A stretch of 64,000 nucleotides of DNA, taken from positions 5,042 to 69,041 of the forward strand of contig JBMZAX010000011.1 of the NCBI GenBank assembly GCA_049611805.1, given 5' to 3'. Below are positions 18,567 to 27,455 of this stretch, piece after piece. The translations under genes were made by a program, and so were the position numbers. The notes below the pieces were generated by a model. The model was not told where the DNA came from. It made no database searches and saw only the letters and a list, made by a program, of their open reading frames with translations. Position 1 is the first letter of the stretch; the number at the start of each line of letters is the position of its first letter. This DNA comes from UBA7378 sp049611805 (GTDB lineage: Bacteria > Pseudomonadota > Alphaproteobacteria > RS24).

Positions 18567-19781
18567 CTAAAGGTCGACCTTGAGATGCTCGGCAACGGCA
18601 AACACATCCTTGTCGCCGCGCCCGCACATATTCATGACCATCAGGTGATCGCGCGGCAGATCGGGGGCGATTTTGCCGACATGGGCCAGCGCATGCGAAG
18701 GTTCCAGCGCCGGAATAATGCCCTCAAGCCGCGTGATGAGCTGGAACGCCTCCAGCGCCTCGGCATCGGTGGCCGACACATATTCCACGCGCCCCGCATC
18801 GCGCAAAAACGCATGTTCGGGGCCAATGCCCGGATAATCGAGCCCGGCCGAAATCGAATGGCCTTCGATAATCTGGCCGTCATCATCCTGCAAAAGATAA
18901 GTGCGGTTGCCATGCAATACACCCGGCAGCCCGCCTGCGAGCGAGGCCGCATGATCGGGCGTCTCAAGCCCCAACCCGCCGGCTTCAACGCCGATAATGC
19001 GGATGTCGCTGTCGTCGAGAAACGGGTGAAAAAGACCCATCGCATTCGACCCGCCGCCAATGCACGCGACCAGACTGTCGGGCAAACGGGCTTCGCGGTC
19101 GAGCATTTGCGCGCGCACTTCCTTGCCGATAATCGACTGGAAATCGCGCACCATGGCCGGATAGGGGTGGGGGCCGGCAACCGTGCCGATAATGTAAAAC
19201 GTGTCTTCGACATTGGTCACCCAATCGCGCAATGCCTCGTTCATGGCATCTTTCAGCGTGCCGGAGCCGGAGGTGACGGGGCGAATGTCGGCACCCAGCA
19301 ATTTCATGCGAAACACATTGGGCTTCTGGCGTTCCATATCCGTCGCGCCCATGAAAACCGTGCAGGGCAGGCCGAAGCGCGCGGCGGCCGTTGCCACGGC
19401 AACGCCGTGCTGTCCGGCCCCGGTTTCGGCAATGATGCGGGTTTTGCCCATGCGCCGCGCCAGCAGAATTTGCCCCAGACAATTATTTATCTTGTGCGAT
19501 CCGGTGTGGTTCAATTCATCGCGTTTCAGATAAATTTTCGCGCCGCCAAAATGCTCGGTGAGCCGCTCGGCGAAATAAAGCGGGCTGGGCCTGCCGACAT
19601 AATGCGTTTGCAAATCGACCAGCTCGGCTTTAAAAGCGGGGTCGGCTTGCGCCGCTTTATAGGCGGCCTCCAGATCCAGAATGAGCGGCATCAGCGTTTC
19701 GGCGACAAAGCGGCCGCCATAATCGCCAAAGCGGCCTTTTTCATCGGGCCCGGCGCGGTATGAGTTTTGTCCGTCCATCAT
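18567..19781 (-). CDS. trpB: Tryptophan synthase beta chain
   Basis: PLP enzyme that condenses indole with serine to tryptophan. The Schiff-base lysine is K97 in NHTGSHKINN, and the phosphate-binding glycine loop is CIGGGSNAMG. The N-terminus GRFGDYGGRFVAETLMP is a family signature. Length is 404 aa. Order trpF-trpB-trpA with short gaps (9 and 8 bp) indicates one operon; trpE, trpD, trpC and trpG are not in this window. Confidence 0.97.
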   Translation of the reverse strand: MMDGQNSYRAGPDEKGRFGDYGGRFVAETLMPLILDLEAAYKAAQADPAFKAELVDLQTHYVGRPSPLYFAERLTEHFGGAKIYLKRDELNHTGSHKINNCLGQILLARRMGKTRIIAETGAGQHGVAVATAAARFGLPCTVFMGATDMERQKPNVFRMKLLGADIRPVTSGSGTLKDAMNEALRDWVTNVEDTFYIIGTVAGPHPYPAMVRDFQSIIGKEVRAQMLDREARLPDSLVACIGGGSNAMGLFHPFLDDSDIRIIGVEAGGLGLETPDHAASLAGGLPGVLHGNRTYLLQDDDGQIIEGHSISAGLDYPGIGPEHAFLRDAGRVEYVSATDAEALEAFQLITRLEGIIPALEPSHALAHVGKIAPDLPRDHLMVMNMCGRGDKDVFAVAEHLKVDL

Positions 19782-19790
19782 ATACTCCGT

Positions 19791-20438
19791 TCAGGCCTGA
19801 GGGCCCTGTTTTGCCGCGTCGATAAAGGCGCGCATCAGCTCGGCGTCTTTCTCGCCCGGTGCCGCTTCGACACCCGACGACACATCAACCATCGGCGCGC
19901 GTGTTGTGGTCACGGCCCGGGTGACATTATCGGGGGTCAGGCCGCCTGCCAAGAGCCATGGCGTCGCGCCCGCATAAGCATCCAGCAATTGCCAGTCAAA
20001 CGCTTCGCCATTGCCGCCGGGCAAACCGTCATCGGTCGGCTTGGCATCAAACAAAAACCAGTCGGCAACGCCTTCATAGGCTTGCGCGGTTTCGAGGTCG
20101 CGGGCCGCTGCGACCCCAAGCGCCTTGATTATGGGGCGTTGCGTGCGCCGCTTGATCTCGGCCACGCGCGCAGGGCTTTCATCCCCGTGCAGTTGAATAC
20201 GGTGCGGGCTGATCGCGCCGACAGCGTGATCAAGCGCGTCATCATCGGGGTCAACCAAAAGCGCGACGCGCTCGACAAAGGGCGCGCAGAGCCCCGCAAG
20301 CCCCGCCGCCTGCTCATCGCTCAAATGGCGGGGAGAGGCTTTGAAAAACACAAAACCGCACATATCGACCCGCAACTCATTGGCAAGGCGAATATCATCG
20401 GCGCGGGTGAGCCCGCATATTTTGACACGCGGTGCCAT
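19791..20438 (-). CDS. trpF: Phosphoribosylanthranilate isomerase
   Basis: Amadori rearrangement step of tryptophan synthesis. The N-terminus RVKICGLTRADD carries the catalytic cysteine, and the C-terminal part has LLAGGLTPDNV and VDVSSGVEAAPGEKD, binding phosphate and supplying the acidic residue. Length is 215 aa. It starts 2 bp after the pyrF stop, so it is coupled with pyrF and with trpB downstream. Confidence 0.96.
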   Translation of the reverse strand: MAPRVKICGLTRADDIRLANELRVDMCGFVFFKASPRHLSDEQAAGLAGLCAPFVERVALLVDPDDDALDHAVGAISPHRIQLHGDESPARVAEIKRRTQRPIIKALGVAAARDLETAQAYEGVADWFLFDAKPTDDGLPGGNGEAFDWQLLDAYAGATPWLLAGGLTPDNVTRAVTTTRAPMVDVSSGVEAAPGEKDAELMRAFIDAAKQGPQA

Positions 20439-20440
20439 AA

Positions 20441-21157
20441 TTATGCGCTCATGCCGAGGCTGTCGGCAATTTCCGCGGCGGCGCGGCCCGGATCGGAATT
20501 TTGCGTAATCGCGCGCCCGATCACCAGAATATCGGCTCCGGCGGCAATGGCGGCTTCGGGCGTCATCACGCGTTTTTGGTCGTCCCGGGCGGCCCCTGCG
20601 GGGCGAATGCCGGGCACGACAAGGTTGAAATTCGGGCCCATTTCGCGGCGCAGCAATTCCACCTCTTCAGCCGAACACACCACACCGTCCATGCCGCTTT
20701 CGGCCGCCAGCGCAGCCAGCCGCAACACTTGATCGCGCGGGCTACCGTTCACGCCGATAGCGTTCAAATCAGCCTCCGACAGGCTGGTCAGAACCGTCAC
20801 GGCCAGCATTTTGGGCGGCGGCAATGTCGCTTCACCTGCCGCTTCATTCGCGGCACGCGCGGCGGCGGCCATCATTTCCCCGCCCCCGGCGGCATGCACG
20901 TTCAAATAGGCCGGTGCCAGCGGCACCAGCGTGCGCACGGCGGCGGCAACGGTGTTTGGAATATCGTGCAGTTTCAAATCCAGAAATATATCCCGGCCGA
21001 AGCCCGCCAGATGCTCATAGCCGGCCCGCCCATGCGCGTAGAAAAACTCCTTGCCGATTTTCAGCCCGCCGACATGCAGGCCCAATTGCTGCGCCAGACG
21101 GCCGGCAGCATCAATCTCAGGCACGTCGATGGCGCAATAGACTGGATTTTCTTTCAT
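20441..21157 (-). CDS. pyrF: Orotidine 5'-phosphate decarboxylase
   Basis: Final step of UMP synthesis. The catalytic DxKxxD motif is FLDLKLHDIPN with D60, K62 and D65; the C-terminal phosphate site is VVPGIRPAG. An in-frame ATG at 21184 would add nine residues; the start at 21157 matches the usual short N-terminus, but no strong ribosome site decides between them. It sits between lapA and trpF, a conserved order. Confidence 0.95.
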   Translation of the reverse strand: MKENPVYCAIDVPEIDAAGRLAQQLGLHVGGLKIGKEFFYAHGRAGYEHLAGFGRDIFLDLKLHDIPNTVAAAVRTLVPLAPAYLNVHAAGGGEMMAAAARAANEAAGEATLPPPKMLAVTVLTSLSEADLNAIGVNGSPRDQVLRLAALAAESGMDGVVCSAEEVELLRREMGPNFNLVVPGIRPAGAARDDQKRVMTPEAAIAAGADILVIGRAITQNSDPGRAAAEIADSLGMSA

Positions 21158-21218
21158 CTGTACTTTTTCTGCCGATCTCTCCATCCGGTTTCAGGATGAT
21201 TTTCGGCACCGGTAAATT

Positions 21219-21551
21219 TCACAATTTCGTTTCCGGCGTGTTTTTTAGCACACCCGCGCGTTCAGGCAAATCCGAACTTGGGCCCGGTTCGGCCCGCGCC
21301 GCGCGTGTGCCAAGACGCCGCAAAAACCGGTCGAGACCCAGACTGACAATGCCCAGAAACACACCCAGTAAAACCGCGCCCACCAAAAGCACAAAAAGCG
21401 GCACATCCAGTGCCGGGCCGTTTTCGGTGAGGTTTAGCGGATTGAAATGGAAGCTAACGGTCTGGCGGTTTTTGACGGCCAGTGAAACAAGCAGGGCCGC
21501 AGTGATGAGAAAAACAAGACGCGCAATTGTTTTGAAAATAAACGCGGCCAC
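21219..21551 (-). CDS. lapA: LapA/YciS-type membrane protein (DUF1049)
   Basis: Small inner-membrane protein of 110 aa with two hydrophobic segments (about residues 5-25 and 50-72) separated by NRQTVSFHFNPLNL, the arrangement of the lipopolysaccharide assembly protein A domain. The start is GTG at 21551. It lies 8 bp downstream of ihfB and upstream of pyrF, as in many alphaproteobacteria. In E. coli LapA acts in control of LPS synthesis; an equivalent role here is inference only. Confidence 0.8.
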   Translation of the reverse strand: MAAFIFKTIARLVFLITAALLVSLAVKNRQTVSFHFNPLNLTENGPALDVPLFVLLVGAVLLGVFLGIVSLGLDRFLRRLGTRAARAEPGPSSDLPERAGVLKNTPETKL

Positions 21552-21559
21552 GTCGGGTG

Positions 21560-21847
21560 TCAGGATGTTTTGCCGTTCAGCCGGTCGCGCAATTCTTTGC
21601 CGGTTTTGAAGAACGGTGCCACTTTTTTGGCAACGGCCACACTGTCGCCCGTGCGCGGGTTGCGTCCGATGCGGGCAGCCCGCTGTTTAACCGAAAACGC
21701 GCCAAAGCCGCGAAGTTCAATGCGGTCGCCGCGACCCAGCGCATCACCTATTTCGTTCAAAATACGGTTGATAATGGCTTCAACATCGCGCTGATAAAGA
21801 TGCGGGTATTGCTCGGAAATGCGGGCAACGAGTTCTGACTTGATCAT
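21560..21847 (-). CDS. ihfB: Integration host factor subunit beta
   Basis: DNA-bending histone-like protein of 95 aa. The fold signature GRGDRIELRGFGAFSVKQR and the arm region GRNPRTGDSVAV with the intercalating proline are present. ATG at 21847 follows GAGGAATAAG. It is downstream of rpsA, the conserved rpsA-ihfB order, but a good terminator lies between the two genes, so it probably also has its own promoter. Confidence 0.95.
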   Translation of the reverse strand: MIKSELVARISEQYPHLYQRDVEAIINRILNEIGDALGRGDRIELRGFGAFSVKQRAARIGRNPRTGDSVAVAKKVAPFFKTGKELRDRLNGKTS

Positions 21848-21920
21848 GATAGCTTATTCCTCGTGACACTGAACGTTGCCAAACTGCTTGCATGGCGTCA
21901 AGCCGCAAAAACCACAAAAA

Positions 21921-21945
21921 AACGGCGCGAACATGTCGCGCCGTT
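21921..21945 (-). terminator. Rho-independent terminator after rpsA
   Basis: A perfect 10-bp stem (21921-21930 with 21936-21945) and a 5-base loop. On the minus strand the stem runs straight into a tract of seven T. It is 30 bases past the rpsA stop and should end or attenuate transcription into ihfB. Confidence 0.85.
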
Positions 21946-21974
21946 GATTTGCTCCGGAACGGAGAATGAGCCGG

Positions 21975-23780
21975 TCAACTCTCTTCCGTGTCGCCATCAT
22001 CATTATTGGCGTCATTATTGGTGTCGCTATTGGCGTCGCTAGTGGTGGCATCATCTTCATTGCCACTGTCACTGCCACTGTCATCACGATTGAGCGCCGC
22101 ACCCAGAATATCGCCAAGCGAGGCACCGCTGTCGGATGAGCCATATTGCTCGACAGCCTCTTTTTCTTCGGCAATCTCAAGCGCCTTGATGGACAGACCA
22201 ATGCGGCGTGCGCGCTGGTCAATATTGGTCACCATGGCGTCGAGCTTGTCGCCGACATTGAAGCGTTCGGGGCGCTGGTCTTCGCGGTCGCGCGACAGGT
22301 CGCTGCGGCGGATAAAGGCCGACACATCTGCGTCGCCCACGCCAACTTCCAGCCCGCCATCGGTCACAGCCGTCACTTCGCACGTCACCGTGCTGCCGCG
22401 GCGCAAATCGCCAAGGCTTTCAAACGGGTCGCCGTCCAGCTGTTTGACGCCCAAACTCACGCGCTCTTTGTCCATATCGACATCGAGCACCACGGCTTCG
22501 ACCGTCTGGCCTTTCGAGAAACCGGCAAGCGCATCATCGCCCGACAGGTTCCAGTCCAGATCCGACATATGCACCATGCCGTCAATTTCATCTTCCAGAC
22601 CGACAAACAGGCCAAATTCGGTGATGTTCTTGATCTCGCCCGATACTTTCGTGCCGACCGGATAGCGGCTGGCAAAGTCTTCCCACGGGTTTGCCATGCA
22701 TTGTTTGAGCCCCAGCGAAATACGACGTTTTTCGCTGTCGACTTCCAGCACCATCACTTCGACTTCCTGCGAGGTCGAAACGATTTTGCCCGGATGCACA
22801 TTCTTTTTGACCCAGCTCATTTCCGACACATGCACAAGCCCTTCAATGCCTGAGCCCAGCTCAACAAACGCACCGTAATCGGTGATATTTGTGACGCGAC
22901 CGGTGACGCGGGTTTCCAGCGGGAAGCGCGCTTCGATATCGTCCCAAGGATCGGATTCGAGCTGTTTCATGCCCAGGCTGATACGCTGGGTTTCCGAATT
23001 GATCTTGATGACCTGCACCCGCACGGTCTCGCCGACGGTCAGCACTTCGGAAGGATGGTTGACGCGCCGCCATGCAATGTCGGTGACATGCAACAGGCCG
23101 TCAACACCGCCCAGATCGACAAAGGCACCGTAATCGGTGATGTTTTTCACCACGCCTTCAACGGCCTGACCTTCGACGAGGTTCTGCACAATCTCGCTGC
23201 GGGCTTCGGCGCGGGTTTCTTCCATAATGGCGCGCCGCGACACGACAATATTGCCGCGCCGACGATCCATTTTGAGAATTTGGAAAGGTTGTTTGGTGTT
23301 CATCAGCGGGGTGACATCGCGCACCGGACGAATGTCGACCTGACTGCCCGGCAAAAAGGCCGTTGCACCGTCGAGATCGACCGTAAAGCCACCTTTGACG
23401 CGCCCGAAAATGACGCCCTCGACACGCTCTTCGGCGGCGAATGACTGTTCCAGCTTGGTCCAGCTTTCCTCGCGCCGTGCCTTGTCGCGCGACAGCATGG
23501 CTTCGCCCATCGCGTTTTCAATACGTTCCAGATACACCTCAACCCGATCGCCGACACCGACTGTCGGTTCCTGGCCGGCCATTGAGAACTCGCGCAGCGG
23601 CACGCGTCCTTCGGTTTTCAGGCCTACGTCAATAATGACCAGATCATTTTCAATTGCCGTGATACGGCCTTCAACCACGCTGCCTTCAACGGGGCTGTCT
23701 TCGGCAAAGCTCTGCTCCAGCAGGGCGGCGAAATCGTCTTGTGTCGGGTTGAGTTCCGACGCGGTATTGGTGTCAGACAC
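21975..23780 (-). CDS. rpsA: 30S ribosomal protein S1
   Basis: mRNA-binding ribosomal protein with repeated S1 domains, seen as recurring VVKNITDYGAFVDLGG, VTNITDYGAFVELGSG and IKNITEFGLFVGLED motifs. The start is taken as GTG at 23780 because GAGGAG stands 7 bases ahead; an ATG at 23804 lacks a ribosome site. This gives 601 aa. The last ~30 residues are an Asp/Asn/Ser-rich tail of short repeats (SDANSDTNNDANNDDGD). Downstream of cmk, the classic cmk-rpsA order. Confidence 0.95.
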   Translation of the reverse strand: MSDTNTASELNPTQDDFAALLEQSFAEDSPVEGSVVEGRITAIENDLVIIDVGLKTEGRVPLREFSMAGQEPTVGVGDRVEVYLERIENAMGEAMLSRDKARREESWTKLEQSFAAEERVEGVIFGRVKGGFTVDLDGATAFLPGSQVDIRPVRDVTPLMNTKQPFQILKMDRRRGNIVVSRRAIMEETRAEARSEIVQNLVEGQAVEGVVKNITDYGAFVDLGGVDGLLHVTDIAWRRVNHPSEVLTVGETVRVQVIKINSETQRISLGMKQLESDPWDDIEARFPLETRVTGRVTNITDYGAFVELGSGIEGLVHVSEMSWVKKNVHPGKIVSTSQEVEVMVLEVDSEKRRISLGLKQCMANPWEDFASRYPVGTKVSGEIKNITEFGLFVGLEDEIDGMVHMSDLDWNLSGDDALAGFSKGQTVEAVVLDVDMDKERVSLGVKQLDGDPFESLGDLRRGSTVTCEVTAVTDGGLEVGVGDADVSAFIRRSDLSRDREDQRPERFNVGDKLDAMVTNIDQRARRIGLSIKALEIAEEKEAVEQYGSSDSGASLGDILGAALNRDDSGSDSGNEDDATTSDANSDTNNDANNDDGDTEES

Positions 23781-23912
23781 TGTGTGTCTCCTCAGTCTTG
23801 CCAATGGCGAACATCTGTCCGCTGGACTTCCCTCGCACGGGGCGCGTCAAGACGCGCACGCGGTCAACGGGCGGTTTAAAAGGATGGCATTCGGGCGGTT
23901 TGGATTTCGTGG

Positions 23913-24566
23913 CTAGTGCGATACCAGCGCTAGAGCCGCCGCGAACGCCTCTTCTATAGACAAATCTGACGTGTCTAGCAAGTGGGCATCTTCAGCCGCG
24001 CGCATGGGCGCTGTGGCGCGTGCGCTGTCGCGTTGGTCGCGCGCCTTCAAATCGGCCAGAACATCTTCCGGCGAGATTTGCGGGTCGTGCCGGCGGAGTT
24101 CCTGCCACCGGCGCTCTGCGCGAATTTCGGCACGCGCGGTCACAAAAATTTTATGCGCCGCTTGGGGGCACACAATTGTGCCGATATCGCGCCCGTCCAG
24201 AACCGCACCGGCTTTGCCGTCGGGCGGTGTTTCGGCAATATCGCGCTGGATTTGCAAGATCGCGGCGCGCGTATCGGGCTGGGCGGCGACCATTGAGGCG
24301 GCAGTGCCGACAGCATCGGTTCGCAAAGCGGCCAGCGTGTCCGGATCGTTCAGCATGGTGAGGTCGAAACCCTTGGCCGCGCGCAGACCGGCAGATGCAT
24401 CTTCGGGTGCTTCGCCGCGGCGCAACACATCAAAAGCCAGCGCCCGATAGAGCGATCCGGTGTCGAGATAGGCATAATCAAAATGCGCCGCCAGACGGCG
24501 CGCCAGCGTGCCCTTGCCCGAAGCGGCGGGCCCGTCTACCGCAATAATGACCGGTTCAGACGTCAA
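23913..24566 (-). CDS. cmk: Cytidylate kinase
   Basis: Phosphorylates CMP and dCMP. P-loop GPAASGKGT at residues 12-20; CMP-binding LDTGSLYRALA and GRDIGTIVCP follow. Length is 217 aa. The start overlaps the aroA end by 11 bp, so the two are translationally linked. rpsA follows 132 bp downstream. Confidence 0.95.
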   Translation of the reverse strand: MTSEPVIIAVDGPAASGKGTLARRLAAHFDYAYLDTGSLYRALAFDVLRRGEAPEDASAGLRAAKGFDLTMLNDPDTLAALRTDAVGTAASMVAAQPDTRAAILQIQRDIAETPPDGKAGAVLDGRDIGTIVCPQAAHKIFVTARAEIRAERRWQELRRHDPQISPEDVLADLKARDQRDSARATAPMRAAEDAHLLDTSDLSIEEAFAAALALVSH

Positions 24567-25899
24567 ATCGGGCTCCTATGCCGGCCATGGCTTCGAAGAA
24601 ATTCGGAAAACTCGTGGCAATCATGGCCGTGTCATCGACGCGCACGGGGTTTTGCGTTGCCAGTCCCATGACCAGAAATGCCATGGCAATGCGGTGATCG
24701 TCATGCGTGGTGACGCAAGCCCCCCCATTTGGTGTTCCGCCTGTAACGCTCAGGCTGTCAGTGCCGGCTTCCACCTGCACGCCATTTTCCCGCAAGCCCG
24801 CCTCGACGGCCGCCAGCCGGTCGCTTTCCTTGACCCGCAATTCACCAATACCCGCCATATGCGTGGTGCCTTCGGCAAAGGCGGCGGCCACGGCAAGCGC
24901 GGGATATTCGTCAATCATGGAAGGCGCCATTTCGGCGCCAACCTCAATGCCCTTGAGCGGGCTGTAGGCAACATCCAGATCGGCAATCGGCTCGCCCGCT
25001 TCGGTGCGCTCATTACAGCGTTTAATATTGGCACCCATGCGGGTCAGAACGCGGATGAGACCGTCACGCTGGGGGTTGAGCAGTACATTTTCGAGCCGCA
25101 ATTTCGAGCCCGGAACAATCAGCGCGGCAACCAGCGGAAACGCGGCCGAAGACGGATCGCCCGGCACGGCAATATCATGCGCGCGCAGGCGGGCATGGCC
25201 GTCAAGCGTCACGATATTTTCAGTGTTTTCCGCCCCCGACCGTTGGCTCGAAATATTGGCCCCGAACAGCGCCAGCATGTTTTCGGTATGGTCGCGCGTG
25301 ATGTGTTTTTCGCGCACGATTGTCTTTCCCGCGGCGCCCAGACCCGCCAGCAAAATTGCCGATTTGACCTGCGCCGAGGCAAATTCGGGCGTCACATCCA
25401 CCGGCAGGGGCTGCGCCGCGCCGGTGATGGTTAGCGGCAGGCGGCCCGTGCCATTGTCTTCAATCTGCGCACCGGTTTGCGCGAGCGGCTGCGTCACCCG
25501 CGCCATCGGGCGGCGCGACAATGAGGCGTCACCGGTAAATTCCGCCGATATGCCCGCTCCGGCCACCACGCCCATAACAAGGCGTGCGCCCGTGCCGGAA
25601 TTGCCGAAATCCAGTGCCCGGGCAGGCGTTTTGAAACCGGCCGGCCCGCAACCGCAAACCTCCCAAACACCATTGCCCAGATTGGAAACCGTCGCCCCCA
25701 GCTGGCGCATGGCTTGGGCCGTTGCCAGCACGTCATCACCCTCCAAAAGTCCGGTGATGCGGCTTGTGCCGGTCGCCATGGCCGCCAGAATAAGCGCGCG
25801 ATGCGATATTGATTTGTCGCCGGGCACGCGGAAATCTCCGCTCAGCGGTGCCGGTGCGGGCGCATGTGGGCCTTGCGGGGTGGCAGGTGTGTCGCTCAT
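24556..25899 (-). CDS. aroA: 3-phosphoshikimate 1-carboxyvinyltransferase (EPSP synthase), class II
   Basis: Shikimate pathway step joining shikimate-3-phosphate and PEP. The N-terminal VPGDKSISHRALILAAMA binds substrate; DASLSRRPMARV and ITRDHTENMLALFGA are of the class II type, the CP4-like group known for low glyphosate sensitivity (known of the class, not shown here). Start chosen at 25899 (447 aa); an in-frame ATG at 25941 would add 14 residues. A Pro/Ala-rich stretch precedes the core. Overlaps cmk. Confidence 0.94.
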   Translation of the reverse strand: MSDTPATPQGPHAPAPAPLSGDFRVPGDKSISHRALILAAMATGTSRITGLLEGDDVLATAQAMRQLGATVSNLGNGVWEVCGCGPAGFKTPARALDFGNSGTGARLVMGVVAGAGISAEFTGDASLSRRPMARVTQPLAQTGAQIEDNGTGRLPLTITGAAQPLPVDVTPEFASAQVKSAILLAGLGAAGKTIVREKHITRDHTENMLALFGANISSQRSGAENTENIVTLDGHARLRAHDIAVPGDPSSAAFPLVAALIVPGSKLRLENVLLNPQRDGLIRVLTRMGANIKRCNERTEAGEPIADLDVAYSPLKGIEVGAEMAPSMIDEYPALAVAAAFAEGTTHMAGIGELRVKESDRLAAVEAGLRENGVQVEAGTDSLSVTGGTPNGGACVTTHDDHRIAMAFLVMGLATQNPVRVDDTAMIATSFPNFFEAMAGIGARFDV

Positions 25900-26060
25900 G
25901 CCCAACTTGTCCCGCGAAATCTGTGTAGCGTCAAGCCGCATGGGGTTTTGGCCGCGCGAAGGGCGCGAAAAAAATTATGTCGAAAGGGTGACTTTGCTTT
26001 TGACAGCAGGGGCGCTTCATGGCAGGGATTTATCTCCAATTGCCAATGGAGGGCTAAAAC

Positions 26061-26435
26061 ATGGTTGATCCAAAGTTCGGAACGAAGCGTGTGTGTGAGG
26101 CATGTGGCGGCAAATTTTACGATCTGAACAAAAATCCCGTGGTTTGCCCTTTATGTGGTCACAGCTTCGACCCAAATGCGGCCAGCGCCCCCGTTGCGCC
26201 CGTGGCTGAGGTTGCGCCGGTGCAAGACCCGCCCGAAAAGGATGAAGACGAGACCCCGAAGGATGAAAACGAAATCAGCCTCGACGATATTGTCGACGAA
26301 GACGATGATGACGGCGATGATGAGCTTGCCGAATTTGACGATGGGGCCGTGCTGGTCGAGGATGAAGAAGATGACGACCTGCTCGAAGATGACGCAGGCG
26401 ATGACGAGTTTATCGAAAGTGACGACGAGGATTGA
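26061..26435 (+). CDS. TIGR02300 family protein, zinc-ribbon-like with acidic tail
   Basis: Conserved alphaproteobacterial protein of unknown function. The N-terminal 35 residues form a probable zinc ribbon with C12, C15, C29 and C32 (VCEACGGKFYDLNKNP and VCPLCGHSF). The rest is almost wholly Asp/Glu (residues ~55-124), strongly acidic and probably disordered. ATG at 26061 follows GGAGGG. It stands between aroA (divergent) and a tRNA-Ala gene, a frequent arrangement in alphaproteobacteria. Confidence 0.85.
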   Translation: MVDPKFGTKRVCEACGGKFYDLNKNPVVCPLCGHSFDPNAASAPVAPVAEVAPVQDPPEKDEDETPKDENEISLDDIVDEDDDDGDDELAEFDDGAVLVEDEEDDDLLEDDAGDDEFIESDDED

Positions 26436-26536
26436 TCACGCCGCCGGTCAGGGCGGCCGGGCAGATGATTTTTCTTGATATGGTGTCGCAGACCGTTTAG
26501 GTTCCCACCTCGCCGGCGGGGATTTACCGCCGTTTC

Positions 26537-26612
<76 letters not shown>

Positions 26613-26632
26613 AAATTTCCCAATTTGAAATA

Positions 26633-26671
26633 TTTGAGAGAGCTGTGCTTGTTTTGAGAGAGCTGTGCTTG
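26633..26671. repeat. 19-bp direct repeat between tRNA-Ala and hpf
   Basis: TTTGAGAGAGCTGTGCTTG occurs at 26633-26651 and 26653-26671, one base apart. It fills most of the spacer between the tRNA and the convergent hpf end. No hairpin is apparent. Confidence 0.85.
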
Positions 26672-26684
26672 CCGCGAAGCTCGC

Positions 26685-27254
26685 TTAACTCACCGTGTCC
26701 AGCTCGACCCAGCCAATATTGCCGTCGGCGCGCCGGTGAACGAGGTTCAGACCGTCCGCGCGGCTTTTGAACAGCACAAACGGCGTGTCGCCCAGCTCCA
26801 ATTGCATCACCGCATCGCTGACGCTGAGTTGCGGCAACACGCGGTCGTTTTCGGCGATGATGACGGGTGCAAATTCTGCCGGCATTTGCCCGCCGGCGGG
26901 TTCGGGCTCAAATACGCGTTCGGCAAAAACCTGCGGGGCGGGGCCGCGCCCGTTTTGCTCATGATGGTTTTTCAGCCGTCTTTTATAGCGGCGCAATTGT
27001 TTTTCGATGCGCTCAACCGACTGCTCAAAGCTTGTGTAAATATCGGTGTCATTGCCGGTGGCGTTCAGATAAAGGCCGCTGTCGAGGTGCAGCGAACAAT
27101 TGGCCTCAAAGCCATGACCCTGGCGCGAGAAGACAACATTTACGTCGGCGGGGCGATTGAAATATTTTTCTACCGCGCCCGTCAGTCTGGTTTCGACATG
27201 TGTGCGCAAGGCTGCACCTGTTTCAATGTGGCGTCCGGTAATGTTGATTTTCAT
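26685..27254 (-). CDS. hpf: Ribosome hibernation-promoting factor, long form
   Basis: Binds idle ribosomes and promotes 100S dimer formation. The N-terminal domain (residues 1-100) starts MKINITGRHIETGAALRTHV; the C-terminal dimerisation domain (about 130-189) contains DAVMQLELGDTPFVLFKS and NIGWVELD, typical of long HPF. ATG at 27254 is preceded by AAAGGGG; a longer upstream reading to 27425 is not supported. In most alphaproteobacteria rpoN precedes and ptsN follows this gene; neither is here. Confidence 0.93.
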   Translation of the reverse strand: MKINITGRHIETGAALRTHVETRLTGAVEKYFNRPADVNVVFSRQGHGFEANCSLHLDSGLYLNATGNDTDIYTSFEQSVERIEKQLRRYKRRLKNHHEQNGRGPAPQVFAERVFEPEPAGGQMPAEFAPVIIAENDRVLPQLSVSDAVMQLELGDTPFVLFKSRADGLNLVHRRADGNIGWVELDTVS

Positions 27255-27429
27255 GAGTATTCCCCTTTCCTTCATCGTGTCTTTCGTCTTGGTTGCATGT
27301 CGCCGGAATCCGGCTTGACGAAAGCTGTCTGCATATTTCAACAGCAGGCGGAGAATGGATGTGTCAGGCTCGCGCCTGCCGGTTAGCGCATATGATAGAT
27401 GCGTAACTGATAAAATTGTGCCCAAGAAA

Positions 27430-27449
27430 TGCGACCCTGTCCAGTCGCA
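27430..27449 (-). terminator. Possible terminator after lptB
   Basis: Minus-strand hairpin TGCGAC/GTCGCA with an 8-base loop followed by TTTCTT, beginning 6 bases after the lptB stop. The stem is short and the T tract imperfect, so termination may be partial. Confidence 0.45.
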
Positions 27450-27455
27450 TGATGT

